Of a stretch of 64,000 bases of DNA, positions 12,701 through 22,439 are shown one piece after another (the first letter of the stretch is position 1; the number at the start of each line of letters is the position of its first letter). A program made the translations under genes and the position numbers. Below the pieces are notes generated by a model that was not told where the DNA came from, did no database searches, and was given only the letters and a program-made list of their open reading frames with translations. The DNA comes from Artemia franciscana (taxonomy: Eukaryota > Arthropoda > Branchiopoda > Anostraca > Artemiidae), in contig NC_088881.1 in NCBI RefSeq assembly GCF_032884065.1, forward strand, positions 9,017,008 to 9,081,007, read 5' to 3'.

Positions 12701-13690
12701 TAATACGACGCTACAATCCTGACATGACGGATCCGGGCCAACTGAAGTCGGTTAAGGATCTTTATAGCAAAGGACTTAAGCAGGTTCGACTTCAGGCGAT
12801 CCTGAAAGCCATGTCAGATAAGCGTGGTCTTGGCACGGACATTTCAAAAAACCTCACTGAAGAGGGCTTTGCTAGGGCTGTACGTCGATTGGGATACAAG
12901 AACACCTTGCCGTCACTTGTAGATGTCCAGCAAAAATACCAAAGCTACAGGATCAAGAGAACCTATCCTATTGAACCTGTCGTGGATGAAACTCTCCTTG
13001 AATGCATACTTTATCAGTCATGGATAGGTCTGACGTTAGCCAGGAGCCAGGAGAAAGATGCAGGAATGGGCGTTTATGCGAATTTGCCTTTCTGGGAAAA
13101 TCAAGTGGTGGTTGAATATCACGGGAAACGGATGGCAACCGTGGAAGCCAAAAAACTACTCCAGACCCTCAAGGGAGAAGAAGATGGAGCCAACTACATT
13201 TTGCACGCCCCAGACTATTCAATTGACGCAAGAAAGGAGGTCTGCGATTGTCATCCCCATCAGACTTGTTTTGGGCGCTCCATTAATCACAGGGCTATTG
13301 AAGATGGCCCAAACATGGAAGGAGTTGGTGGTGGAAAATGTCAAGAGGCCATTTCTGGTTGCCAGAAGGGATATCTCGGCTGGCGAAGAACTTTGTTACG
13401 ATTATGGCGTCAGACCTGGTGACTTCAATGAAGGTCAAGAAATGGTTTTTCTCTTGTCCGATAGAGCCAAGAAACGCCGGAGAGATGCAGCCGTCGTCAT
13501 GGAGAATAAGAAGCCAAAAGAAGTCGGCGATGCATCGTCAGGGGACTTAAAACCGAGGACAGCGAGGGAACAAAGGAAGGCCAAGAAGAAAGAGAGAAGA
13601 GAGAGAAGAAGACGCGCAGACAGGGAGTATGCAGAACTTTTTAACGACTCTTTAACAGACTGTTTAACAGAACTTTTTAACAGTCCCTAA
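9706..13690 (+). CDS. Tyrosine-recombinase-like / KMT5A-like SET fusion gene, three exons
   Basis: Proposed exons are 9706(or earlier)-10732, 11941-12125 and 12631-13690. Donors are CAG|GTAAGT and GAC|GTAAGT; acceptors are TTTTTCAG and CTGTTTAG. Phases match (1, then 0). Exon 1 has a low-complexity, acidic N-part with RPRKRVRW, then LTAYLCFQVSFMFGHGPG, EEFL, ISFEEKKIFLKYLKFARPAL and TTVRHFITTIIRRAT. Together with NNCQAYDF in exon 2 this resembles the catalytic half of Crypton-type tyrosine recombinases. Several expected catalytic residues appear changed, so it may be a domesticated or inactive recombinase. Exon 3 ends in a SET domain: MGVYANLPFWENQVVVEYHG, FGRSINH, ARRDISAGEELCYDYG. These are the S-adenosylmethionine and catalytic motifs of lysine methyltransferases and are closest in feel to KMT5A. 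A basic tail follows. The SET text changes frame near 13310-13330, so this copy is either broken or has a one-base sequence error. The start is lost toward the gap. Confidence 0.6.
10962..11880 (-). repeat. Composite foldback repeat in intron 1 of the SET gene
   Basis: An inverted-repeat end (10962-11215) has arms GAAAGTAAGGAGCGACATTA and AAAACTTAAAACGAACAGAA at 10975-11015 mirrored at 11165-11212, with an inner pair around CTTTAGCGTAAAGAGCGAGG. It is joined to a unique body (11220-11880) ending near GAGCCGGGTCGCTCC and CAGTTCGTTACCACAAACTG. The whole reappears in opposite orientation at 59101-60110, body only at 38834-39385, and foldback only at 54744-54950. It codes for nothing obvious and looks like a non-autonomous DNA element. 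Confidence 0.75.
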
Positions 13691-13699
13691 ACTATAATG

Positions 13700-13790
13700 G
13701 TTTTCTCTGTCAATTCTTTTCTCTTTCAATTCTTTTCTATTTCAGTTCTTTTCTATTTCAGTTCTTTTCTCTTTCAATTCTTTTCTCTTT

Positions 13791-13821
<31 letters not shown>

Positions 13822-13826
13822 CAATT
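13700..13826. repeat. TTCTTTTCTCTTTCAA repeats and A tract
   Basis: About seven pyrimidine-rich units of some 16 bp (TTCTTTTCTCTTTCAA and variants) lie just after the stop of the SET gene and end in 25-26 A at about 13797-13821. This could be the 3' untranslated region or a simple-sequence expansion. Confidence 0.7.
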
Positions 13827-14522
13827 AATAAATTACATCACACAGAGGATGAGGCCTAATGGGGGAACCTCTTTAAAAAAGACGCGCCAGTAGCCTTGAC
13901 CTCTAGGGTGGTGTGGAACAAAGGCATCTTTTCCAGGTTTCATTCTCAAGTCCCCTAAAACATTTAACTCTAATTTAACTACCGAAAAGGAAACGATGTA
14001 GTTTGTAGTTGTACCTGATCAATTTTGTAAATGTACCTGATCCCTTTTGTGGATGCATCTAGTCCCTTTTGTAGCTGTTTTCACTTATTACCCACAGTAG
14101 CTGTTTTTCAGTGTTCCAGTGTCCCTCTTCTCTGCTACCTTTTTCCTCGTGCCTGTGTAGCAGTGGTGCCAGTCAATATTGTTGCTGATTAACACAATGT
14201 ACTACATTGGCAATTCAAGAAAATTTATAAGTGGCATGAAGACTAGTTGATTTCTGTTTATATTTAATTATGTTTAGTGGTATGGTACCCCATTTTTGGT
14301 ACCCCATCATTTTTGTAAGGGTAGATCCCCCGCCCTAAGAAGGGGAATCCGAATAAATTTGTCTAATAGCTTGTATGGGTCTCTTTGTGTTTTTGTGGCT
14401 GTTTGTGTGCATGTGTGTCTGTTTGTGTATGCATGTGTTGCTGTGTGTGAGTGTTTCAGTACGTTTATTTGTGTGTGTGTTTTGTTTGCATGTTAGAATA
14501 TGTGTGTTAGGTGTGTCTTCTA

Positions 14523-14556
14523 GTGTGTGTGTGTGTATGTGTGTGTGTGTGTGTGT

Positions 14557-14629
<73 letters not shown>

Positions 14630-14639
14630 TGTGTGTGTA
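14523..14639. repeat. (GT)n with (GA)n interruption
   Basis: An imperfect GT dinucleotide run with a GAGAGAGA insert near 14610-14628. Shorter sister runs sit at 15823-15872 and 16017-16087. Confidence 0.95.
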
Positions 14640-15071
14640 GGATATGTACGAGTTAGCCACATTTTGAATTTTTGGATCCTGCTAATTTGCTCTTTTATCA
14701 ATTATAATAGATATTTAATCGTACCCTATTATTTTTGTGAGGGTAGATCCCCCGCCCTAAGAAGTGGAAACCGAATAAATAGTGTGTGTGTATGTGTGTG
14801 TGTGTGTAGGATTTGTAGAGTTAGTCACATTTTGAATTTTTGGACCGTGCTAATTTGCTCTTTTGTCAATTATAATAGATATAGAATCGTGTGAAGCATG
14901 GTGTTTGACATTTTTTGCACGCTAGTTTTCCGTTATAATTGACAAACCAGCGAGGTTGCACTATCCAAAAATTAATAATACGATTTCAAATACTAGCGCA
15001 AGTGTTCCAGATTCTTTCCGGTTCAACACATTGCTATAAGCAAATACCAACGCTATATTCCTCTCAAGCTT

Positions 15072-15072
15072 T

Positions 15073-15152
<80 letters not shown>
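15072..15152. repeat. (TC)n microsatellite
   Basis: About 80 bp of TC dinucleotide in copy 1 of the 1308-bp repeat. Copy 2 has only about 15 bp at 16357-16371, showing contraction or expansion since duplication. Confidence 0.95.
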
Positions 15153-15155
<3 letters not shown>

Positions 15156-15821
15156 TTGGGATAGGCGGGGAGGGGGTGCCCACTGTCCTCAATTATTTTA
15201 CACATAGTGTCTATTCATTGCTTCAGCTCAGCTCATCACTCTTGGTCAATTTTATTTTTTCATTTGGATAGTGACCTCCCCAGATAAGGTCTGGGATTAT
15301 TGGCAGGGGTTTGTAGTTGTACCTGATCAATTTTGTAAATGCACCTGTTCCCTTTTGTGGATGCATCTAGTCCCTATTGTAGCTGTTTTCACTTATTACC
15401 CACAGTAGCTGTTTTTCAGTGTTCCAGTGTCCCTCTTCTCTGCTACCATTTTCTTCGTGCCTGTGTAGCAGTGGTGCCAGTCAATATTGTTGCTGATTAA
15501 CAGAATGTACTACATTGGCAATTCAAGAAAATTTATAAGTGGCATGAAGACTAGTTGATTTCCGTTTATATTTAATTATGTTTAGTGGTGTGGATATTTG
15601 TTGTACCCCATCATTTTTGTAAGGGTAGATCCCCCGCCCTAAGAAGGGGAAACCGAATAAATTTGTCTAATAGCTTGTATGGGTCTCTTTGTATTTTTGT
15701 GGCTGTTTGTGTGCATGTGTGTCTGTTTGTCTTTGCATGTGTTGCTGTGTGTGTGTTTCAGTACATTTATTTGTTTGTTTGCTTTGTTTGCATATTAGAA
15801 TATGTGTGTTAGTTGTGTGTG

Positions 15822-15852
<31 letters not shown>

Positions 15853-16044
15853 CTGTGTGTGTGTGTGTGTGTAGGATATGTACGAGTTAGCCAGATTTTG
15901 AATTTTTGGATCGTGCTAATTTGCTCTTTTATCAATTATAATAGATATAGAATCGTACCCTATTATTTTTGTGAGGGTAGATCCCCCGCCCTAAGAAGTG
16001 GAAACCGAATAAATAGTGTGTGTGTGTGTGTGTGTGTGTGTTTT

Positions 16045-16089
<45 letters not shown>

Positions 16090-16545
16090 GATTTGTAGAG
16101 TTAGTCACATTTTGAATTTTTGGACCGTGCTAATTTGCTCTTTTATCAATTATAATAGATATGGAATCGTGTGAAGCATGGTATTTGACATTTTTTGCAC
16201 GCTAGTTTTCCGTTATAATTGACAAAACAGCGAGGTTGCACTATCCAAAAATTAAAAATACGATTTCAAATACTAGCGCAAGTGTTCCAGATTCTTTCCG
16301 GTTCAACACATTGCTATAAGCAAATACCAACGCTATATTCCTGTCAAGCTTTTCTTTCTCTCTCTCTCTCGCTTTGGGATAGGCGGGGAGGGGGTGCCCG
16401 CTGTCTTCAATTATTTATCACATAGTGTCTATTCATTGCTTCAGCTCGGCTCATCACTCTTGGCCAATTTTATTTTTCACTATTTTTTCATTTGGATAGT
16501 GACCTCCTCAGATAAGGTCTGGGGAAAATTGGCAGGGGTTCCGGT

Positions 16546-16790
16546 AGGAAATTTATAATTTTAATCAATTTAAGTCAAATATAACTGCTAAAAAATTCTT
16601 AATTCAATACACTTTGAAACATTTTTCAACATGGGTACTAAATCCAGCAGCCTTATTTAATCTATAGAACTTGTGTATCTATAATGCTTGTGTAATTATA
16701 CTGTAATGTGCTATTTAAGAAAATAAAATAAACCTTATTTAATAAAGATCATAAGTAAATTCAACTCCCAGAGAACTCCACAAAAATTCT
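16546..16790. other. AT-rich DNA without recognised features
   Basis: Unique-looking AT-rich sequence after the 1.3-kb tandem repeat. I see no coding signal. Confidence 0.5.
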
Positions 16791-16794
16791 GCAT

Positions 16795-16975
16795 TCTAGC
16801 ATAAGCTTTGCTCTGATTGGCTGAGCTAGCTTGAAGCTTTGCTCTGATTGGCCCAGCTAGTACGCCTACCTGATTTCTTATTGGCTGAGCTAGTTCGTCA
16901 TCTGATTTCTGATCCGCCCAGTATTGCCCTGATTGGCCGAGCTAGTTTGCCGATCTGATTTGTGATTGGCCTTTA
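16795..16975 (-). promoter_or_regulatory. Cluster of five CCAAT boxes in a degenerate repeat
   Basis: ATTGG (CCAAT on the minus strand) starts at 16816, 16847, 16880, 16932 and 16965, so the spacings are 31, 33, 52 and 33 bp. The repeating context is CTGATTGGCTGAGCTAG. Such spacing of about three helical turns is the arrangement known for NF-Y-bound promoters. The context here is satellite DNA and no gene start is visible, so regulatory function is inference only. Confidence 0.45.
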
Positions 16976-16984
16976 CTGACTACT

Positions 16985-18800
16985 AATTGACACACTCTAG
17001 TATTAAATATCTTAATTAATATTTTTGAAAAATGAGTAAAATGTAGAGGAAATGCTTATCCCCCTTGGAATAAGGACAATTGGTAATTATAATTTCTAAA
17101 AGGCAAGGTAGAACCTCCAAGAGACTGACTCTAGTTCTGCATTACCCTCTTAATTATTAACCTACCCTATTAAGGGAAAATTTTACACTGGGGGATTCCT
17201 CCCCCCCCCCCCCACGACTGCTTTAGAAGGAATTAGGACCCCTCTAACCAAATAATGGCAATTGTCAATTGACAATTGTCAATTATAACTGCCAATCGGC
17301 TATTATAATTGCTAAGAGGCAAGGTAGAACTTCCAACAGATTGACTCTACTTCAGCATTGTGGAGTAAAATGCATGAGAGAAAAATTTTCGATTGAACTG
17401 CTGTCAACCAGTATATGTTCCCCGGGGAAACCCAAGAACAGGGTCTACCATATCCCACCCCCCTAGGACATAAAAGGTATAGGATCGTTTAGAACCTCCA
17501 ACAGATTGACTCTAGTTCAGCTTTGGGGTAAAATTATGATAGGTATAGGATCGTATAGAACCTCCAACAGATTGACTCTAGTTCAGCTTTGGGGTAAAAT
17601 TGACCTTGATTCCCATTTAACTAGACAAACTGTCTTGGATTTTTCTACAACTGAACCTAACTGGACTTTTCCCACAACTCTTCCCTTTTCAATTCAAAAA
17701 TCAACGGACTCGATCGAGGCCTTTGGCCTCGACCTCAATCCAAAAAAACTACTTTCCTTATGTGCGCGAAGCGCACACAGGGAGAGACACATATGAAACC
17801 TAACCTGACTTTTCCCAAAACTATTCGTTTTTAAATTCAAAAATCAACAGACTCGGTCGAGACCTTCGGCCTCAACCTCGATCCGAAAAAAAAATTACAC
17901 AGAATGACACATACGAAACCTAATCTGATTCTTCCCAAAACTTTCCCCTTTTCAATTCAAAAAATCAACGGCCTTTGACCTCGACCTCAATCCAACAAAA
18001 AACTACTCTCCCTATGTGCGCAAATCTTACACAGGGAGAGACACATATGAAACCTAACCTGACTTTTACCACAACTATTCTTTTTTCAATTCAAAAATCA
18101 ATGGACTCGGTTGAGGCCTGCTAAATGGCAAGGTAGAGCCTCCAACAGATCAATTCTAGTTCAGCATTACCCTCTTAAATATATAAAATACGATTTCAAA
18201 TACTAGTGCAAGTGTTTAAGATTCTCTCCTATGATTCTCTATGTCTCCTGGAACTCAATTCTAAGAGTACAAACCTAAAGGAGGAAGTTTTATTTATTTT
18301 TAATTTTTTTTTATATTTCAGACTAATGGCCAAGTGCACTTTATAGTTGCAAGTCCTTTTTTCGCATCTTTATAACTTTGAAAAATAAAAAAATAAAAAA
18401 TTTATGGACCAAGAATAACGCAAGACCTAGTAAAGTGTTATTATATGACATTAATCACGAATAGGAATAGCTGCTGACAGTCTGACTAAAAATCTGAACA
18501 ATTTTTCCCGATCTAAAAATTATGTCTTATTTTGAATTTTTACATCGTGTGACCTCGCTCTTTTATCAATTATAATAGGTATAGGATCGTATTGAACCTC
18601 CAACAGGTTGCCTCTAATTCAGCTTTGGGGTAAAATTAACCTTGACTTGATGCCCATTTAACTGGACAAACTGTCTTGGCTTTTTCAACAATTGACCGTA
18701 ACTTGACTTTTCCCACAACTATTCCCTTTTCAATTCAAAAATCAACAGACTTGGTCGAAGCCTTTGACCTCGACCAAGTCTGTTGACTTGGCTGAGGTTG
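16985..18800. repeat. Degenerate satellite with CTCCAACAGATTGACTCTAG units
   Basis: The block AACCTCCAACAGATTGACTC followed by TAGTTCAGCTTTGGGGTAAA recurs near 17325, 17490, 17560, 18135 and 18595. Between the copies are TTTTCCCACAACT and CAATTCAAAAATCAA blocks and early forms of the hairpins GGTCGAGGCC/GGCCTCGACC and GTGCGCGAAGCGCAC (17761-17780). A C tract lies near 17200-17213. No gene is seen. Confidence 0.7.
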
Positions 18801-18809
18801 ACTTGGCTT

Positions 18810-19250
18810 TTCAATTCAAATATCAACGGATCTCGGTCGAGGCCTACGGCCTCGACCTCGATTCGGCCCTGTGTGCGCGAAGCGCACACATACGAAACCT
18901 AACCTGACTTTTCCCAAAGCTTTCCCATTTTCAATTCAAATATCAACGGATCTCGGTCGAGGCCTTCGGCCTCGACCTCGATTCGGCCCTGTTTGCGCGA
19001 AGCGCACACATACGAAACCTAACCTGACTTTTCCCAAAGCATTCCCATTTTCAATTCAAACATCAACGGATCTCGGTCGAGGCCTTCGGCCTCGACCTCG
19101 ATTCGGCCCTGTGTGCGCGAAGCGCACACATACGAAACCTAACCTGACTTTCAAAGCTTCAACGGATCTCGGTCGAGGCCTTCGGCCTCGACCTCGATCC
19201 GAAAAAAAAATACTCTCCCTGTGTGCGCGAAGCGCACACAGGGAGAGACA
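18810..19250. repeat. 120-bp tandem repeat with two perfect hairpins per unit
   Basis: Units repeat every 120 bp: ATCAACGGATCTCGGTCGA ends at 18840, 18960 and 19080, with a shortened fourth copy near 19178. Each unit has GTCGAGGCCTTCGGCCTCGAC (18 bp paired around TTC; as RNA a CUUCGG loop) and TGTGCGCGAAGCGCACA (GAA loop). Flanking text AACCTAACCTGACTTTTCCC is shared. Open frames in both directions follow from the repeat itself. Confidence 0.88.
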
Positions 19251-19309
19251 TATACGGACCTCTACAGCCAAAGACTACAACTCTTTACAATTGGCCTGAT
19301 TTTATTTTA

Positions 19310-19340
19310 AAGTGCGGGTGCCCGAAGGGCACCCGCATAG
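19310..19340. repeat. Perfect hairpin with CGAA loop
   Basis: TGCGGGTGCCCGAAGGGCAC followed by CCGCA forms an 11-bp stem. It is another member of the hairpin series of this region with a different stem sequence. A separate palindrome ATATGTGCAC-TAG-GTGCACATAT lies at about 19588-19610. Confidence 0.75.
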
Positions 19341-19510
19341 GTCGCAAAAAACATCAAAATTACTGCCTGGGCTTGAGTAACTTTTCCTCAAAAAACATCA
19401 AAATTACTGCCTGGACTTGAGTAACTTTTCCTCCTGCCCCGTCACAATCGCTCTGTAGCTGTATCGCTGTATCTAGTTGATTAGAGTTGAATGAATGTCA
19501 ATATCTCTTT

Positions 19511-19585
19511 GAACCTCCATCAGGGTTTCCCCCTGACTTCGACTTTCGACTTTTATGCATAAGTTATCATCTTTCGGGTTCCCAT
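19511..19585 (-). rRNA. 28S rRNA fragment (pseudogene piece)
   Basis: On the minus strand, AACCCGAAAGATGATAACTT, ATGC, and further on GAAGTCAGGGGGAAACCCTG plus ATGGAGGTTC match the conserved large-subunit rRNA segment that normally reads CCCGAAAGATGGTGAACTAT...GAAACTCTGATGGAGG. Only about 75 bp is clearly conserved, with several differences in positions normally invariant, so this is a dead fragment. It lies downstream, in the rDNA sense, of the 18S end at 19859-19942. Confidence 0.75.
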
Positions 19586-19779
19586 CATATGTGCACTAGG
19601 TGCACATATCGGGGCACACATCCTCAGTAGGATCTTGACGCCACTTTCATGCTTCCGCTCCAGTGGAGAAGGCTCTCCCATCTTGATTGCAAGTAATACC
19701 TTAAGGTTACGATTAAGGCAGGTACTTTTGAAGTAGTCTGCCACAGTCTACCTCACAGCTCCACCATTCCTCAACAATT

Positions 19780-19942
19780 CGCCCCCATGAATGACGCTGC
19801 ACAAGGGTACCACTTGTCCACCTCAAACATCAAACACGGGAACGTATATAACAACGCTAATGATCCTTCCTCGGGTTCACCTAAGGAAACCTTGTTACGA
19901 CTTTTACTTCCTCTGAAAGATCAAGTTTGAACAACTTTCAAA
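19780..19942 (-). rRNA. 18S rRNA 3' end plus start of ITS1 (relic)
   Basis: Minus-strand text from about 19942 reads GAAAGTTGTTCAAACTTGAT, then AGAGGAAGTAAAAGTCGTAA and CAAGGTTTCCTTAGGTGAAC, followed by GGAAGGATCATTA. This is the universally conserved 3' terminus of small-subunit rRNA. The sequence then continues as putative ITS1 (AGCGTTGTTATATACG to about 19780). Upstream 18S is absent, so the copy cannot give a functional rRNA. Confidence 0.9.
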
Positions 19943-20589
19943 CACAAAGCTCTTCCAAAGGAAGAGCACATTCAACCCAACATCAGCTTACGGTTTTTCC
20001 GAAGCTCTAACCCATTGGAAAGCAGTCCTCTTGCAATCCTAGCGCCTTCAAAACAACTATGTTTGCATTAACAATCACCAAATGACCTCTCAATCACACT
20101 CGTCCACTGAGTACAGCTACTCAGGTGAACATATGCTTAAGACCGAGGTTAGACCGTTCCTCAAACGATAACCTTTTGCTACACTAATACCAACAAAATG
20201 TGTCTTTTGGACTGACATTCACCTTATCCCCTCTCAACTCTTTGTGCTCTTCCTACAAAGAACACATGGGCTCTCTCTCCTTATCGTCTCTCCCAGCACA
20301 GTATCCAATCACCAATTTCTCACTATTTCCATTCAGCTCTCACCCACTAGATACAGCTTTCACCCATTCTTCACTAATTCCACTCATCCTTGCAGGCTCT
20401 CGTTTTTTTACGAGAGCCCCCCGTCTGCAAAAGCAAGATCCAATTTATTATTGCTGTCAAATATCCAACTACCATCTGCCTCATGCTATTCCAAAGGAAG
20501 AGCAAATTCAATCTCTCTCCTGGGAGTCTCTCCTGGCACACTAGCCCCACCATTCCTTAACAATCCGTTGAGCACTCCTTTGTTCAACA

Positions 20590-20700
20590 AAGGGCCCCAT
20601 GAATGACGCTGCACAAGGGTACCACTTGTGCACCTCAAACATCAAACACGGGAGCGTATATCAATAACAACACTAATGATCCATCCTCAGGTTCACCTAA

Positions 20701-20731
<31 letters not shown>

Positions 20732-20757
20732 AAGAATCATGTTTGAACAACTTTCAA
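20590..20757 (-). rRNA. Second 18S 3' end / ITS1 relic
   Basis: A second copy of the same 18S-3'/ITS1 junction on the minus strand, about 819 bp from the first: TTTAGAGGAAGTAAAAGTCG, AACAAGGTTTCCTTAGGTGA, then ATGGATCATTAG and the ITS1 text with CCCGTGTTTGATGTTTGAGG. It differs from the first copy at scattered sites, for example GGATGG for GGAAGG. The ITS1 part matches to about 20590. Confidence 0.88.
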
Positions 20758-21560
20758 ACACATCACGAGGGGCGTTGGAACTTTGCAGGTTCTCGTTTTC
20801 TAACAAGAACCCTGCCAGAAATCAAACTACCATTCTCCTTGTGCTCTTCCAAAGAAAGAACACATTCAACCCACCATCAGATTGCAATGTTTCCGATGCG
20901 CTAACCCATTGAAAAGCAGTCCTCCTGCAATCCTAGCGCATTCAAAACCACTTTGCTTGCGTTAACTCTTTTCATTTAACTCTCATCCACTAGATACAGC
21001 TAAACAGTTTGTTCTTCCAAAGGAAGAGCAAATTGGTTTTCTCTCCTGCGAGTCTCTCCCAGTCTCCCACACTAGCCATTCAACTCTCATTCAACCCACC
21101 ATCAGTTTACAGTGTTTCCAAAGCACTAACCCATTGGAAAGCAGCCCTCTTGCAATCCTAGCGCCTTCAAAATCACTTTTTCCATTCAACTCTCATCCAC
21201 TACAGTTTGTCACAAGCTACTAGTTCCTTCACAAGAGCCCCCTTCTGCAAAAGCAAGATCCAATATATTATTGCTGCCAAATATCCAACTACCATTCCCT
21301 TGTTCTCTTCCAAAGGAAGAGTACATTGTAACCACCATCAGTTTATAGTGTTTCCGAAGCGCTAACCCATTGGAAAGCAGCCCTCTTGCAATCCTAGCGC
21401 CTTCAAAATCACTGTTTCCGTTCAACTCTCATCCACTACAGTTTGTCACAAGCTTTGTAGGCTCTAGTTTCCTAATAAAAGCCTTCCGTCTGCAAAAGCA
21501 AGATCCAATCTTTTATTGCTGCCAAATATCCAATCCTCTTGTACTCTTACAATGGAAAAA

Positions 21561-21758
21561 CAACATTGCGAATAACTCAAACAACATTGCGAATAACTCA
21601 GACAACATTGCGAATAACTCGAACAACATTGCGAATAACTCAAACAACATTGCGAATAACTCAGACAACATTGCGAAAAACTCAAACAATATTGCGAAAA
21701 ACTCAAACAACATTGTGAATAACTCAAACAACATTGCGAATAACTCAAACAATATTGA
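21561..21758. repeat. 21-bp minisatellite
   Basis: About ten copies of CAACATTGCGAATAACTCAA plus one base, differing at a few sites. As 21 is a multiple of three, the + strand frame reads NNIANNS repeated and the minus strand reads LFELFAM; both are simple consequences of the repeat. Confidence 0.93.
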
Positions 21759-22439
21759 AATCCAGAGAAAGAGTACATTGTAACCACCATCAGTTTATAG
21801 TGTTTCCCAAGCGTTCACCCATTGGAAAGCAGCCCTCTTGCAATCCCAGCGCTTTCAAAATCACTATTTCCATTCAACTCTCATCCATCTACAGTTTGTC
21901 ACAAGCTATGCAGGCTCTAGTTTCCTCACAAGACCTCCAAGTCTGGAAAGGCAAGATCCAATCTATTATCTCTGCCAAAAATCCAACTACCATCCTCCTT
22001 GTGCTCTTCCAAAGGAAGAGAACATTGCCTCTCTCTTTTTGGGTTTTCTCCTGGCAACACTAGCCAATCACCTTCATTTCTTACTATTTCCATTCAACTT
22101 TCATCCTCTAGATACAGCTACACAGGTGCACGGATGCTTAAGCCCGTGAATGGTAACACCGTTTCTCAAGCGGTAACCATGTGCTACACTAATACCAACA
22201 ATATGTGACATTTGTACTGACATTCATTTTAGCCTAAGTCAACTGTTTTTGCTCTTCCTAAGGAAGAGCCTTATATCACCCATCCTCACTATATCCATTC
22301 AGCTTTGAAGAGCAATCTCCTGGCACACTTAACAATAGATGCACACTAGATGCAGCTATCACCCATTCCTCACTTTTTCAATTCAGCTTTACAGAACAGT
22401 CCTGTCACACTAGCCAACCACCCATTCCTCACTATTTCA

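Larger units (their letters stand above)
14001..16545. repeat. 1308-bp tandem duplication with GT and TC microsatellites
   Basis: GTTTGTAGTTGTACCTGATC begins at 14001 and again at 15309, a period of 1308 bp. Both copies keep the same order: a unique 280-bp lead, GTAGATCCCCCGCCCTAAGA (itself twice per copy), (GT)n runs, TTTGAATTTTTGGA, a CAAGTGTTCCAGATTCTTTC block, (TC)n, then GGGATAGGCGGGGAGGGGGT. Copy junctions fall at GGCAGGGG. Microsatellite lengths differ between copies while the rest is about 95% alike. Open frames rich in Cys-Val or Ser-Leu here are products of the microsatellites. Confidence 0.9.

Noticed and set aside
14375-16089. Cys-Val, Thr-His and Ser-Leu rich frames
   Set aside because: They are direct translations of GT, AC and TC microsatellites.
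19511-20757. Functional ribosomal RNA genes
   Set aside because: Only the last part of 18S and a small 28S piece exist, with changes at conserved positions and no 5.8S.
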